Assembly (NCBI GenBank): GCA_031272345.1
Contig: JAISTZ010000026.1
Location: forward strand, 1 to 9,037
Direction: 5' to 3'
DNA: 9,037 bases
Origin: Spirochaetaceae bacterium
GTDB lineage: Bacteria > Spirochaetota > Spirochaetia > Treponematales > Treponemataceae
Shown here: one piece after another, positions 1 to 6,263 of the stretch
Position numbering within the stretch: the first letter of the stretch is position 1
How the letters are laid out: each line of letters opens with the position of its first letter
Made by a program: the position numbers and the translations under genes
Notes under the pieces: model-generated
The model's input: only the letters and a program-made list of their open reading frames with translations
Told to the model about the DNA's origin: nothing
The model's database searches: none

Positions 1-67
1 CGGCGGTCTCGCGCGCGGGCGCGGCGGGGGGGGGGGGGGGGGGGGGGGCGCCCCCCCCCCCCCCCCC
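1..67. other. Low-complexity G-run/C-run at the window edge
   Basis: A GC-only lead-in is followed by 23 consecutive G (26-48), a CG step, and 17 consecutive C (51-67). Ordinary coding sequence begins abruptly at 68. The two runs are complementary and could fold back on each other. The position at the very edge and the complete lack of other bases are more typical of sequencing or assembly error than of biology. The minus-strand reading frame stays open through it, but only as Gly/Ala/Pro/Arg-rich nonsense. Confidence 0.8.
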
Positions 68-345
68 AAAAGCTTTGGTTCAGGTCTGTAGAACACGGCC
101 AGGGTGAGCATACAGACAAGGGGGATGAGGGCGCTTACACCGGTTTTCCATAGTTCTTCATGCCAGTCGGCGTGAATCAGTGGTTTGCGCGCAATCCAGG
201 TTTCTCCAACCAGGATGAAAAAATCCCGTACCCCAGGCAGGAGCAGGGACAGGGATCCCGCGATGCCGGCGGCGGCAAAGAAAATTGCCGCCCGGCGCCA
301 TAAGGGCCAGGCGTTGCGGCCGATTGACATGTTAGGAATTTTCAT
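67..345 (-). CDS. Hypothetical two-helix membrane protein, 5' part only
   Basis: I do not recognise this protein. The ATG at 345 opens a frame of about 93 readable residues before it runs into the homopolymer at the window edge, so the C-terminus is missing. A first hydrophobic segment spans about residues 19-37 (AAIFFAAAGIAGSLSLLLP). A polar, Trp-rich stretch follows (WIARKPLIHADWHEELWK). A second hydrophobic segment at about 72-87 ends in FYRPEPKLL. This looks like an inner-membrane protein with a short loop between two helices. It begins 45 bases after the aroF-pheA stop on the same strand, with no terminator between them, so read-through is possible. No Shine-Dalgarno sequence precedes either ATG (345 or the in-frame 330). 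A -10-like TACTGT lies five bases before the ATG at 345, suggesting a possible leaderless start. The GC-rich codon use and sensible helices support a real gene. Confidence 0.6.
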
Positions 346-350
346 GGTTC

Positions 351-379
351 ACAGTACCGGAAAACACGGGGCGTGGCAA
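351..379 (-). promoter_or_regulatory. Possible promoter for the edge membrane protein
   Basis: On the minus strand TTGCCA (379-374) and TACTGT (356-351) are separated by 17 bases. The -10 ends five bases before the ATG at 345. The -35 matches the sigma-70 consensus at five of six positions and the -10 at three of six. Transcription would start at or very near the start codon. The match is moderate and could be chance. Confidence 0.35.
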
Positions 380-390
380 GCCGCGGCATC

Positions 391-2400
391 TCAGCAGTCC
401 CGCTCCCGGTAGAGCCCCAAGAGCCTGATTTCCTCGGTTTTTGCCCGGAGATCCCCCAGTACCGACTCCACGATCTGCCGGGACCTTTGTATGCCCCCGC
501 CGGGGCCCGGGGCGGTTACGTCGATGTCCGCGTAGAAGGAGTGACGCCAGGGCTCCCCAGGCACGGGGCGTGATTCCAGGCGGGTCAGGTTGAGGGCGTT
601 TTTGTGGAAGACCCCCAGGCAGCCGTAGAGGGCCCCGGGTTTGTTCTTGGTGATGAAGATGATGGACCCCTTGGTCATGTCCCCGGAAAACATGAATTCC
701 CCCCCCGCGTCTTTTTCGGTCCCCTCGTGGGCCAGGACCACGAAGCGGGTGTAGTTTCCGGGATTCGACTCGATGCCCCGGGCGAGCTCCGTGAGGCCGT
801 TGTATTGCCCCGCCAGCTCCGAGGCGATCGCCGCGTTTTCAGGGCTCCCCGCCTGGGCCACCCGCACCGCCGCGTCCGCGGTAGACTCGCACTCCACGAG
901 CTTCCATTCCGGGTGTTGTTCCAGGAAGACCGAGCACTGGGGGAACCCGTGGGGGTGGGAGAACACGTTTTTGATGCCCCCGATCGCGGCCCCGGGGACG
1001 GCGAGGAGGCAGTGTTCGATCCGCAGGGTGATTGCCCCGACGATGCGCACGTCCTCAAAGCGGTAGAGGTTGTCGTAGTTGTCGTAGACCGACCCGGCGA
1101 GGCTGTTTTCCACGGGCACCATCCCGTAGTCAACCCGGCCCTCGGACACCGCCCGGAACACATCCCGGAAGGCGGCAAAATTGACCTCGTCAACCCCGTC
1201 CCCGAAGAACCGGTTCACCGCCTGGTCGGCCCAGGCTCCCCAGGCCCCCATGAAGGCGCAGACCTTTTTTGTCCCCCTGGGGATTTTTTGCTCCCCCCCT
1301 CCGGCCGCGGGTTGACTCGAAGGCTTCGCCCCTTTCAGGGCGCCTGGGGAGACCGCGAAGCCCTTGCGTATGCGGGCCACCTCCTTCCCCACCACCGGGG
1401 CCAGCACGTCGATCCCCCGCATGAGCTTGTCGAACTGGTCCGGATAGAGGGACTGGGCCCCGTCCGAGAGGGCCCTCTCCGGGGAGCAGTGCACCTCCAC
1501 GATGATGCCGTCCGCCCCCGCGGCAATCGCCGCCAGGCCCATGGGGGTTATCTTGTCCCGGATGCCCACCGCGTGGCTTGGGTCCACGATGATGGGCAGG
1601 TGGGTGAGCCCCCGGAGGATGGGAATCGCCGAGAGGTCCAGGGTGTTCCTGGTGGCCTGCTCGAAGGTGCGAATCCCCCGCTCGCAGAGAATCACCCTGT
1701 CCGTGCCCGCGGCGAGGAGGTATTCCGCCGCCATGAGGAGCTCCTCGATGGTGGCCGCGAGGCCCCGCTTGAGCACCACGGGACGCCCGGTTTCGCCGAC
1801 CCGCTTGAGGAGCTCGAAGTTCTGCATGTTCCGCGCGCCGATTTGGAAGAGGTCCACGTAGTCGAGCATCACCGGGAGGTGGTCCGCCGACACGATCTCG
1901 CTCACCACCGGGAGCCCGAAGGCGTCCCCCGCTTCCTTGAGGAGCCGCACCCCCTCCTCGCCGAGCCCCTGGAAGGCGTAGGGGGACGTGCGGGGCTTGA
2001 AGGCCCCCCCCCGGAGCATGACCGCCCCGGAGGCGGCCACGTGCCGGGCGATGTCGAACATCTGCTCCCGGCTTTCCACCGCGCAGGGCCCCGCGATGGC
2101 CACCACCTTGCTGCCGCCGATGCGGATCGTTTCGCCCCGGTTGTTCCGGATCTCCACGATGGTGTTTTCTTTTTTGAATTCCCTGCTCGCCATCTTGTAG
2201 GGCTTGGAAATGGGGATGACCCTGGCGACGCCGGGCAGCACCTCCACCATGCGCGGGTCCAGCCTGACCATGCCGACCGCCCCGAAAATCGTGTCTTCCT
2301 CGCCGATGATTTCGTTCACCCTGAGCTGATTCGCCTTCAGGAATGAACGGATGTTCTCCTTATTCTCCTTGGAAATATTTTTCTGCAATATGATGACCAT
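391..2400 (-). CDS. aroF-pheA: Fused DAHP synthase - prephenate dehydratase with ACT domain
   Basis: This 669-residue bifunctional protein joins the first step of the shikimate pathway (PEP + erythrose-4-phosphate to DAHP) to the Phe-specific step prephenate to phenylpyruvate. Residues 1-75 resemble the small N-terminal ferredoxin-like regulatory domain of Thermotoga-type (I-beta) DAHP synthases. Residues about 97-345 are the catalytic barrel, with AGPCAVES (103-110), KPRTSPYAFQGLG (135-147), GARNMQNF (188-195), LKRG (210-213) and DPSH (273-276). Candidate metal ligands are C106, H276, E302 and D313. A Gly/Pro/Ser-rich linker (about 355-378) leads to a prephenate dehydratase domain (379-557) with VPVENSLAG (428-436), HPHGFPQC (482-489) and the catalytic TRF (551-553). 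The ACT domain (about 575-665) carries GALY (589-592) and ESRP (609-612), the Phe-binding signature. GGAGG six bases before ATG supports the start. The first dehydratase motif is altered: GAWGAWADQA where GAYSEQA-like sequence is usual. No chorismate mutase domain is present. It starts 79 bases after ppaC and has its own promoter-like sequence. Confidence 0.93.
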   Translation of the reverse strand: MVIILQKNISKENKENIRSFLKANQLRVNEIIGEEDTIFGAVGMVRLDPRMVEVLPGVARVIPISKPYKMASREFKKENTIVEIRNNRGETIRIGGSKVVAIAGPCAVESREQMFDIARHVAASGAVMLRGGAFKPRTSPYAFQGLGEEGVRLLKEAGDAFGLPVVSEIVSADHLPVMLDYVDLFQIGARNMQNFELLKRVGETGRPVVLKRGLAATIEELLMAAEYLLAAGTDRVILCERGIRTFEQATRNTLDLSAIPILRGLTHLPIIVDPSHAVGIRDKITPMGLAAIAAGADGIIVEVHCSPERALSDGAQSLYPDQFDKLMRGIDVLAPVVGKEVARIRKGFAVSPGALKGAKPSSQPAAGGGEQKIPRGTKKVCAFMGAWGAWADQAVNRFFGDGVDEVNFAAFRDVFRAVSEGRVDYGMVPVENSLAGSVYDNYDNLYRFEDVRIVGAITLRIEHCLLAVPGAAIGGIKNVFSHPHGFPQCSVFLEQHPEWKLVECESTADAAVRVAQAGSPENAAIASELAGQYNGLTELARGIESNPGNYTRFVVLAHEGTEKDAGGEFMFSGDMTKGSIIFITKNKPGALYGCLGVFHKNALNLTRLESRPVPGEPWRHSFYADIDVTAPGPGGGIQRSRQIVESVLGDLRAKTEEIRLLGLYRERDC

Positions 2401-2432
2401 GCCGCGCCTCCAAATTCCGCAAAGCGGGATTC

Positions 2433-2461
2433 AGGATACCGGATGGCGGGAAAAGTGACAA
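2433..2461 (-). promoter_or_regulatory. Promoter of the aroF-pheA fusion gene
   Basis: In the ppaC to aroF-pheA gap, TTGTCA (2461-2456) and TATCCT (2438-2433) are 17 bases apart on the minus strand. They match the consensus at five and four of six positions. The expected start lies near 2426, giving a leader of about 25 bases that contains the GGAGG (2411-2407). Between the start and the SD, an imperfect hairpin (2430-2414; ATCCCGC, loop TTT, GCGGAAT) could form at the 5' end. I see no leader peptide, terminator or Phe-codon run, so this gene seems to lack the attenuation seen upstream of the Tyr-branch copy. Confidence 0.55.
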
Positions 2462-2479
2462 GGGGTAAGCGGCGGCCCC

Positions 2480-4129
2480 CTATTCCGGCGCGGCGAGCAG
2501 GTCCGAAAAGAGCGGGATGAGCTGCTTCTTGCGGCTCACGATTCCGCTGAGCACGTAGACCCCGGCTTCCTGCTGGGGGAAATGGATGCGGGAGATGAAC
2601 TGTTTTTCCCCGGTGATAAAGAGGAGCGAATCCAGGGCGGTTACGTCCGTGGCAAGGAGGGCCGCGAAGAGGGCGTTCTTGGCCCTGCGGGTCTCCTCCA
2701 GGACCGCCATGATTTCCCCCTTGCGGGCGCTGATTGCGTCGAGGGAATCGGTCTCGATTTGACTGACCGTGTAGACGGCCTCGTTTTCCGTGTAGACCTT
2801 CATGTCCGTGTTCACCAGCTCCTGGGCGCTCATCTTTCCGGTTTGATTCGCCGCGGATTGCAGGTCCGCAATCAGCTCCGTTATGTCGAGTCCCGTGAGG
2901 GCCGACAGGTATTCGGCGGCCTCCCGGTCCGTGTCGGTGGTGGTGGCGGACTGGAGGTAGAGGGTGTCCGCCAGGATGCCGCAGAGCAGGATCGACGCGA
3001 AGGCCCTCTCCGGGGTCTTCCGCTGCTCCCGGTAGAGGTCCGTGACGATCGTGGAGGTGGCGCCCACCACCTTGTTGATGAAGGTGATGGGGTATTTTGT
3101 GGACAGATTGCCCAGCCTGTGGTGGTCGAGGACCTCCAGGATCCGGTAGTTTTCGATACCCTCGATGGCCTGACTGGACTCATTGTGGTCGACCATGATG
3201 ATGTCGATGTTCGGGTCGTGGAGGAGGTCACCCTCGAAGAGCACCCCCGCGACCCTGCCTTCGTCGTCCCCGATGGGGAGACAGTGGGAGGGCGCCTGGG
3301 AGAGGGGACTCCGCAGTTTTTTGACCGTGTCGGTGAGCCGCATGAGGGGCACGGAGCTGTCCCCCACGGCGCCCACGGGGACCGAGTAGATGATGAGCAT
3401 GGCCGTGGAGGACGTGTCGTAGGGGGTGCTGATCACCGTGACCCGGTTTTGCTTTGCCAGGTCGAGGAGGTCGGGCCGCAGGGTGTGGCCGCTGGTCAGC
3501 ACCAGGGCGCGCACCTTTTTTCTGATGCAGACCTCCTGGATGTCCCACCGGTCCCCCACCAGGACCAGGGTGCTCGCCGGGTTCTGGTTATCCAGGTGTT
3601 CCTTGAAGTAGGCGTTGTACGCCGCGGCCACCAGGATTGAGGACTTTTTGGCCTCGAATTGGTCGAACATGGCCAGGGGGAGGGCGTGGAGGGTGGACAG
3701 CAGGTTGTTCATCACCACCGGGAACACGGCCTTCTTGTGGGGGTTGATGTTGTTGATGATGTAGGCGGCGAATTCCTGGTGGTGGAGCATACTCTGGTAC
3801 ACCCCCTCCCCGTTGACGATGGGGAGCACCCGGAGCCCCTCCTTCTGCATACGCTCCAGGGCCTCCCACAGGGACACCCCCGCGTTCACCGTTGCCGCCG
3901 GGGACGAGAGGTAATACGCCGCCTGGGGGATCAGGTTGGGCAGATACTCCGGAACCGGCGCCTTGAACCGGTTGAAGATGTATTCGGTCTGGGGGGTGAG
4001 CTGCCCCGCCCGCTTGGCGAAGCAGTTTTCCGCCCCCTGGAGCTGTTTGAGCCTGGCGTAGGCCGCGGCCGATACGACGGAATCCGTATCGGGATTTTTA
4101 TGTCCAATAACGAAAATTTGTTTATCCAT
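2480..4129 (-). CDS. ppaC: Manganese-dependent inorganic pyrophosphatase with CBS/DRTGG inserts
   Basis: This is a family II (DHH) pyrophosphatase, a cytoplasmic enzyme that hydrolyses PPi from biosynthetic reactions using Mn2+ or Co2+. At 549 residues it is the long, regulated form. Its N-terminal DHH domain begins with GHKNPDTDS (9-17; ligands H10, D14, D16) and is interrupted by a regulatory insert. The insert has a CBS motif (around 75-125), a DRTGG-like domain (about 185-250, with VGDR at 191-194 and LTSGH at 211-215), and a second CBS (about 260-305). The catalytic domain resumes with DHNE (314-317), DHH (335-337), GATST (356-360) and ADT (387-389). The C-terminal DHHA2 domain ends with SRKKQ (532-536), which binds substrate phosphate. 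In related enzymes the CBS domains bind AMP, ADP or diadenosine polyphosphates. GGGAG six bases before ATG supports the start. The ATG lies inside the end of the upstream regulator gene (ATGGATAA overlap), so translation is probably coupled. Confidence 0.95.
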   Translation of the reverse strand: MDKQIFVIGHKNPDTDSVVSAAAYARLKQLQGAENCFAKRAGQLTPQTEYIFNRFKAPVPEYLPNLIPQAAYYLSSPAATVNAGVSLWEALERMQKEGLRVLPIVNGEGVYQSMLHHQEFAAYIINNINPHKKAVFPVVMNNLLSTLHALPLAMFDQFEAKKSSILVAAAYNAYFKEHLDNQNPASTLVLVGDRWDIQEVCIRKKVRALVLTSGHTLRPDLLDLAKQNRVTVISTPYDTSSTAMLIIYSVPVGAVGDSSVPLMRLTDTVKKLRSPLSQAPSHCLPIGDDEGRVAGVLFEGDLLHDPNIDIIMVDHNESSQAIEGIENYRILEVLDHHRLGNLSTKYPITFINKVVGATSTIVTDLYREQRKTPERAFASILLCGILADTLYLQSATTTDTDREAAEYLSALTGLDITELIADLQSAANQTGKMSAQELVNTDMKVYTENEAVYTVSQIETDSLDAISARKGEIMAVLEETRRAKNALFAALLATDVTALDSLLFITGEKQFISRIHFPQQEAGVYVLSGIVSRKKQLIPLFSDLLAAPE

Positions 4130-4505
4130 AGGTTTCTCCCTGGCTGCGCTCCCGCATGAAGGCGATGATGCCCGCGAACACCTCCTCGTCGATGATGTGT
4201 TCGATGCGGCAGGCGTTTTCTTCGGCCACGCTCCGGGACACCCCGGCGATAGATGCCAGGAACGCGGTGAGGCACCGGTGCTTGGTGTAGATTTTGTCCG
4301 CCGCGTCGAATCCCTTTTGGGTAAGATGGATGGCCCCCTTTTCCTCGGCTTCGATATATCCCGCCTGCTTGAGGAGCCCCATGGCGCGGCTTACGCTCGG
4401 GCGGGACACCCGCAGCTTCCGCGCCACGTCGACCGAGCGCACGGAACCGTTTTCTTCGTAAAGCCGGAGAATCGTTTCAAGATAGTTCTCACCCGAAGCG
4501 TACAT
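4122..4505 (-). CDS. DtxR/MntR-family metal-dependent transcriptional regulator
   Basis: This 127-residue cytoplasmic repressor has an N-terminal winged helix-turn-helix (about 5-62; DVARKLRVSRPSVSRAMGLL is the DNA-reading helix pair) and a dimerisation/metal-binding domain (about 63-122). It lacks the SH3-like third domain of DtxR, so the architecture is MntR-like. Aligned by eye with Bacillus MntR (D8, E11, H77, E99, E102, H103), the residues here are N7, E10, H76, C99, E102 and H103. The Cys at the E99 position resembles DtxR Cys102, so the cognate metal (Mn, Fe or Zn) cannot be read off. It heads a two-gene unit whose second member needs Mn or Co. The ATG at 4505 has no Shine-Dalgarno sequence; TATATT ends six bases upstream, suggesting a leaderless mRNA. 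The family assignment is firm; the name mntR is not. Confidence 0.88.
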   Translation of the reverse strand: MYASGENYLETILRLYEENGSVRSVDVARKLRVSRPSVSRAMGLLKQAGYIEAEEKGAIHLTQKGFDAADKIYTKHRCLTAFLASIAGVSRSVAEENACRIEHIIDEEVFAGIIAFMRERSQGETYG

Positions 4506-4520
4506 ACCATAAATATACTA
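4505..4520 (-). promoter_or_regulatory. -10 region and possible operator of the metalloregulator
   Basis: Reading the minus strand, TATATT (4517-4512) ends six bases before ATG (4505). The stretch 4520-4505 is an imperfect inverted repeat, TAGTATA-TT-TATGGTA, with five of seven arm positions matching. No good -35 is seen 16-18 bases upstream, where the sequence is almost pure G/C, so an activator or alternative sigma may be involved. A repressor bound here would cover both the -10 and the start codon, which suits autoregulation. The operator is inference only. Confidence 0.35.
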
Positions 4521-4593
4521 CATTTTGCGCCCCCCGCCCAGCTTTGACCGGGGAATCTCCGTGATGTCTCACGTAAAAACCTGACCGAATCCC

Positions 4594-4622
4594 TTGCTTG
4601 GGCGGAATCTTTGTGATTAAAT
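4594..4622 (+). promoter_or_regulatory. Possible hisF promoter
   Basis: TTGCTT (4594-4599) and TTAAAT (4617-4622) are separated by 17 bases in the 134-base divergent gap between the metalloregulator gene and hisF. The expected start is near 4629, which would leave only a very short leader containing AGGAG (4629-4633). The -35 match is weak (three of six). The rest of the gap shows no leader peptide or terminator. Confidence 0.3.
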
Positions 4623-4639
4623 AGCCCCAGGAGCCGCGG

Positions 4640-5407
4640 ATGTTAAAAAAGCGAATCATCATCTGCCTCGACGTAAAGGACGGCAGGACAACAAAGGGAG
4701 TCAAATTCCTCAACAATGTCGACATCGGGGACCCCGTGGACATGGCCGCCGAATATTACCGGCAGGGGGTGGACGAGCTGGTCTTCTACGACATCATCGC
4801 ATCCGCCAGGGGCCGGGGCCCCATCCTGGACCTGATCGCCCGGGTTGCATCCCAGGTCTTCATCCCCTTCTGCGTGGGCGGGGGCATCGGGTCGATGGAG
4901 GACATCCGGGCCGCGATTCTTGCGGGGGCGGAAAAGGTGAGCCTCAACTCCCAGGCCGTCAAAAACCCCGCCCTCATCACCCAGGGGGCCCGGGTCTTCG
5001 GGAACCAGTGCATTGTCCTGGGGATGGACGCCAAGCATGACCCCGCCATGCCCTCGGGCTACAGGGTCTACATCAACGGCGGCAGAGTCCCCACGGACCT
5101 TGACGCAAAGGCCTGGGCGGAACGGGCCGTGTCCCTGGGGGCGGGGGAAATCGTGCTCAATTCCATGGACGCCGACGGCACCCGCGAAGGCTACGACAAC
5201 ACCCTCAACCGCATGATAAGCCGCTCTGTCCCCGTGCCGGTGATCGCGTCGGGGGGCGGCGGAACACCCGCCCACCTCAGGGACGCCCTCACCGTGGGGG
5301 AGGCCGACGCGGCCCTCATCGCCAGCATGACCCACTCGGGGGAATACACCGTGGGGGGCATCAAGCGGGACCTCGCCGCCATGGGCGTACCCGTAAGGCC
5401 GGTCTGA
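4640..5407 (+). CDS. hisF: Imidazole glycerol phosphate synthase cyclase subunit HisF
   Basis: This 255-residue TIM-barrel protein matches the usual HisF length. With the glutaminase HisH it converts PRFAR and ammonia to imidazole glycerol phosphate and AICAR in histidine biosynthesis, in the cytoplasm. Catalytic aspartates fall exactly where expected: D11 in CLDVKDGR and D130 in GMDAK. Phosphate-binding and barrel motifs follow: VGGGIGS (79-85), KVSLNS (99-104), INGGR (145-149), LNSMDADGT (173-181) and VIASGGGGT (201-209). AGGAG six bases before ATG supports the start. There are no other his genes next to it: the left neighbour is divergent, and the right neighbour converges with a 16-base gap holding only a weak 4-bp palindrome (CGGG-GAAT-CCCG). 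The HisH partner must be elsewhere. A HisF-like role in surface sugar amidation is possible but less likely, given how canonical the sequence is. Confidence 0.93.
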   Translation: MLKKRIIICLDVKDGRTTKGVKFLNNVDIGDPVDMAAEYYRQGVDELVFYDIIASARGRGPILDLIARVASQVFIPFCVGGGIGSMEDIRAAILAGAEKVSLNSQAVKNPALITQGARVFGNQCIVLGMDAKHDPAMPSGYRVYINGGRVPTDLDAKAWAERAVSLGAGEIVLNSMDADGTREGYDNTLNRMISRSVPVPVIASGGGGTPAHLRDALTVGEADAALIASMTHSGEYTVGGIKRDLAAMGVPVRPV

Positions 5408-5423
5408 GCCGGGGAATCCCGCC

Positions 5424-6176
5424 TTACAGGAGCTTGCCCGCGGAATCCGCGGCCCGCCGTACCTCCAGGAGTCCCCCCTCGGCAAGGGCCCGGAGGATTC
5501 TGCGTTTTTGGGCGCTCCCCCCGGCAAAGGCCGCGATGCGCTCCCGAATCATCTTCCGGGCGGAAAACCGCCCGTAGGGGCAGGTGCAGGCGCTCTTCAT
5601 GCAGTCCAGCTCCTCCGCCGCCGCGATGATCTGCCGTTCCTCGGCGTACCCCAGGGGGCGGATCAGGGTGACCGGATAGTTCCGGTACTCCAGGATGACC
5701 GGCATGGCCGAGAGGTCACCCTTTCCCAGGAGATTCATAAAAAACGTTTCGATGATGTCGTCCCCGTGGTGGCCCAGGGCGATTTTGTTGAACCCGCCCT
5801 CAACCGCGAATTTGAGCAGCTCCGTGCGGCGCTGGGTGGAACACCAGTAGCAGTTCATCCTGCGGCCCCCCTTGAGCCGCCCGATGACGGGCACGAATTT
5901 GTCCGTAAGGGGGATGCCCCAGCCCGCAAGCCGTTCCTGGAGGAGAATCTTCTTGCAGCAGGAACAGAAGTCGCTGGAAATGTGGATTCCTTCAATAGTA
6001 TAGTTGACCCCGAGGGCCCTTTTGCTTGCGGCCAGGGCCCAGGCCAGGACCGTGGAATCCTTTCCCCCCGAGCAGGCCGCAAGGATTCGGTCCCCCTCCT
6101 GGATGAGACCGTGTGTTTTGATTGCCCTGACCGCGAGGTTTTGAACCGTCCGGGCGGCGTTTTCCTTCCCGCGCAT
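5424..6176 (-). CDS. ttcA: TtcA-like PP-loop tRNA-thiolation ATPase
   Basis: The gene encodes 250 residues of the TtcA/TilS ATP-pyrophosphatase family. TtcA thiolates cytidine 32 of some tRNAs using ATP and a [4Fe-4S] cluster. The PP-loop SGGKDS is at 36-41. GHHGDDIIETFFMNLLGKG (135-153) and IRPLGYAEE (172-180) are characteristic of TtcA. Cluster-type cysteines are C109 and C112 (CYWCSTQRR) and a C-terminal group C192, C197, C199; there is also an unusual FCSCC (70-74). It is shorter than E. coli TtcA (about 310), mainly at the termini. I chose the ATG at 6176 because residues upstream in the open frame do not resemble the family and would overlap the opposite promoter and leader ORF. There is no SD, but a strong promoter (TTGACA-18-TATACT) ends six bases before this ATG, implying a leaderless transcript. 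A different tRNA or sulfur substrate cannot be excluded. Confidence 0.85.
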   Translation of the reverse strand: MRGKENAARTVQNLAVRAIKTHGLIQEGDRILAACSGGKDSTVLAWALAASKRALGVNYTIEGIHISSDFCSCCKKILLQERLAGWGIPLTDKFVPVIGRLKGGRRMNCYWCSTQRRTELLKFAVEGGFNKIALGHHGDDIIETFFMNLLGKGDLSAMPVILEYRNYPVTLIRPLGYAEERQIIAAAEELDCMKSACTCPYGRFSARKMIRERIAAFAGGSAQKRRILRALAEGGLLEVRRAADSAGKLL

Positions 6177-6182
6177 ACAAAA

Positions 6183-6212
6183 AGTATAGCTTTCCGGGGC
6201 GGAACCTGTCAA
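6183..6212 (-). promoter_or_regulatory. Promoter of the TtcA-like gene
   Basis: On the minus strand a perfect TTGACA (6212-6207) and TATACT (6188-6183) are 18 bases apart. The -10 ends six bases before the ATG at 6176, so transcription should begin at the A of the start codon. It is back to back with the aroF-tyrA promoter: the two -35 hexamers are 15 bases apart. Confidence 0.75.
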
Positions 6213-6227
6213 ACTCGCCCAAAAAGC

Positions 6228-6256
6228 TGGACAAAACAAGCTTCCTGTGTTATACT
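6228..6256 (+). promoter_or_regulatory. Promoter of the leader-aroF-tyrA operon
   Basis: TGGACA (6228-6233) and TATACT (6251-6256) are separated by exactly 17 bases and each match the sigma-70 consensus at five of six positions. The -10 ends seven bases before the leader ATG at 6264, placing the expected start at 6263-6264. No Shine-Dalgarno sequence fits between them, so the leader ORF would be translated from a leaderless mRNA. Confidence 0.75.
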
Positions 6257-6263
6257 TGACAGT

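Noticed and set aside
68..345. A frameshift in the edge membrane protein around 120-124
   Set aside because: On recount the run there is five G, and the frame continues without a break into a sensible second hydrophobic helix.
604..2346. A 580-codon open frame on the plus strand opposite the aroF-pheA fusion gene
   Set aside because: Its composition (Gly, Pro, Arg, His, Val rich) is what the complement of a GC-rich gene gives. It shows no motifs, and the minus strand encodes a clear enzyme.
2401..2479. A Phe-codon attenuator upstream of the aroF-pheA fusion, by analogy with the Tyr one
   Set aside because: The 79-base gap has a promoter-like pair, a weak hairpin and an SD, but no leader ORF, no Phe-codon run and no T-tract terminator.
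2582..3640. A 352-codon open frame on the plus strand opposite ppaC, and similar long frames opposite hisF, ttcA, aroF and tyrA
   Set aside because: These are antisense shadows of well-supported genes, without family motifs.
5408..5423. A bidirectional terminator between hisF and the TtcA-like gene
   Set aside because: The 16-base gap contains only a 4-bp palindrome and no T-run on either strand.
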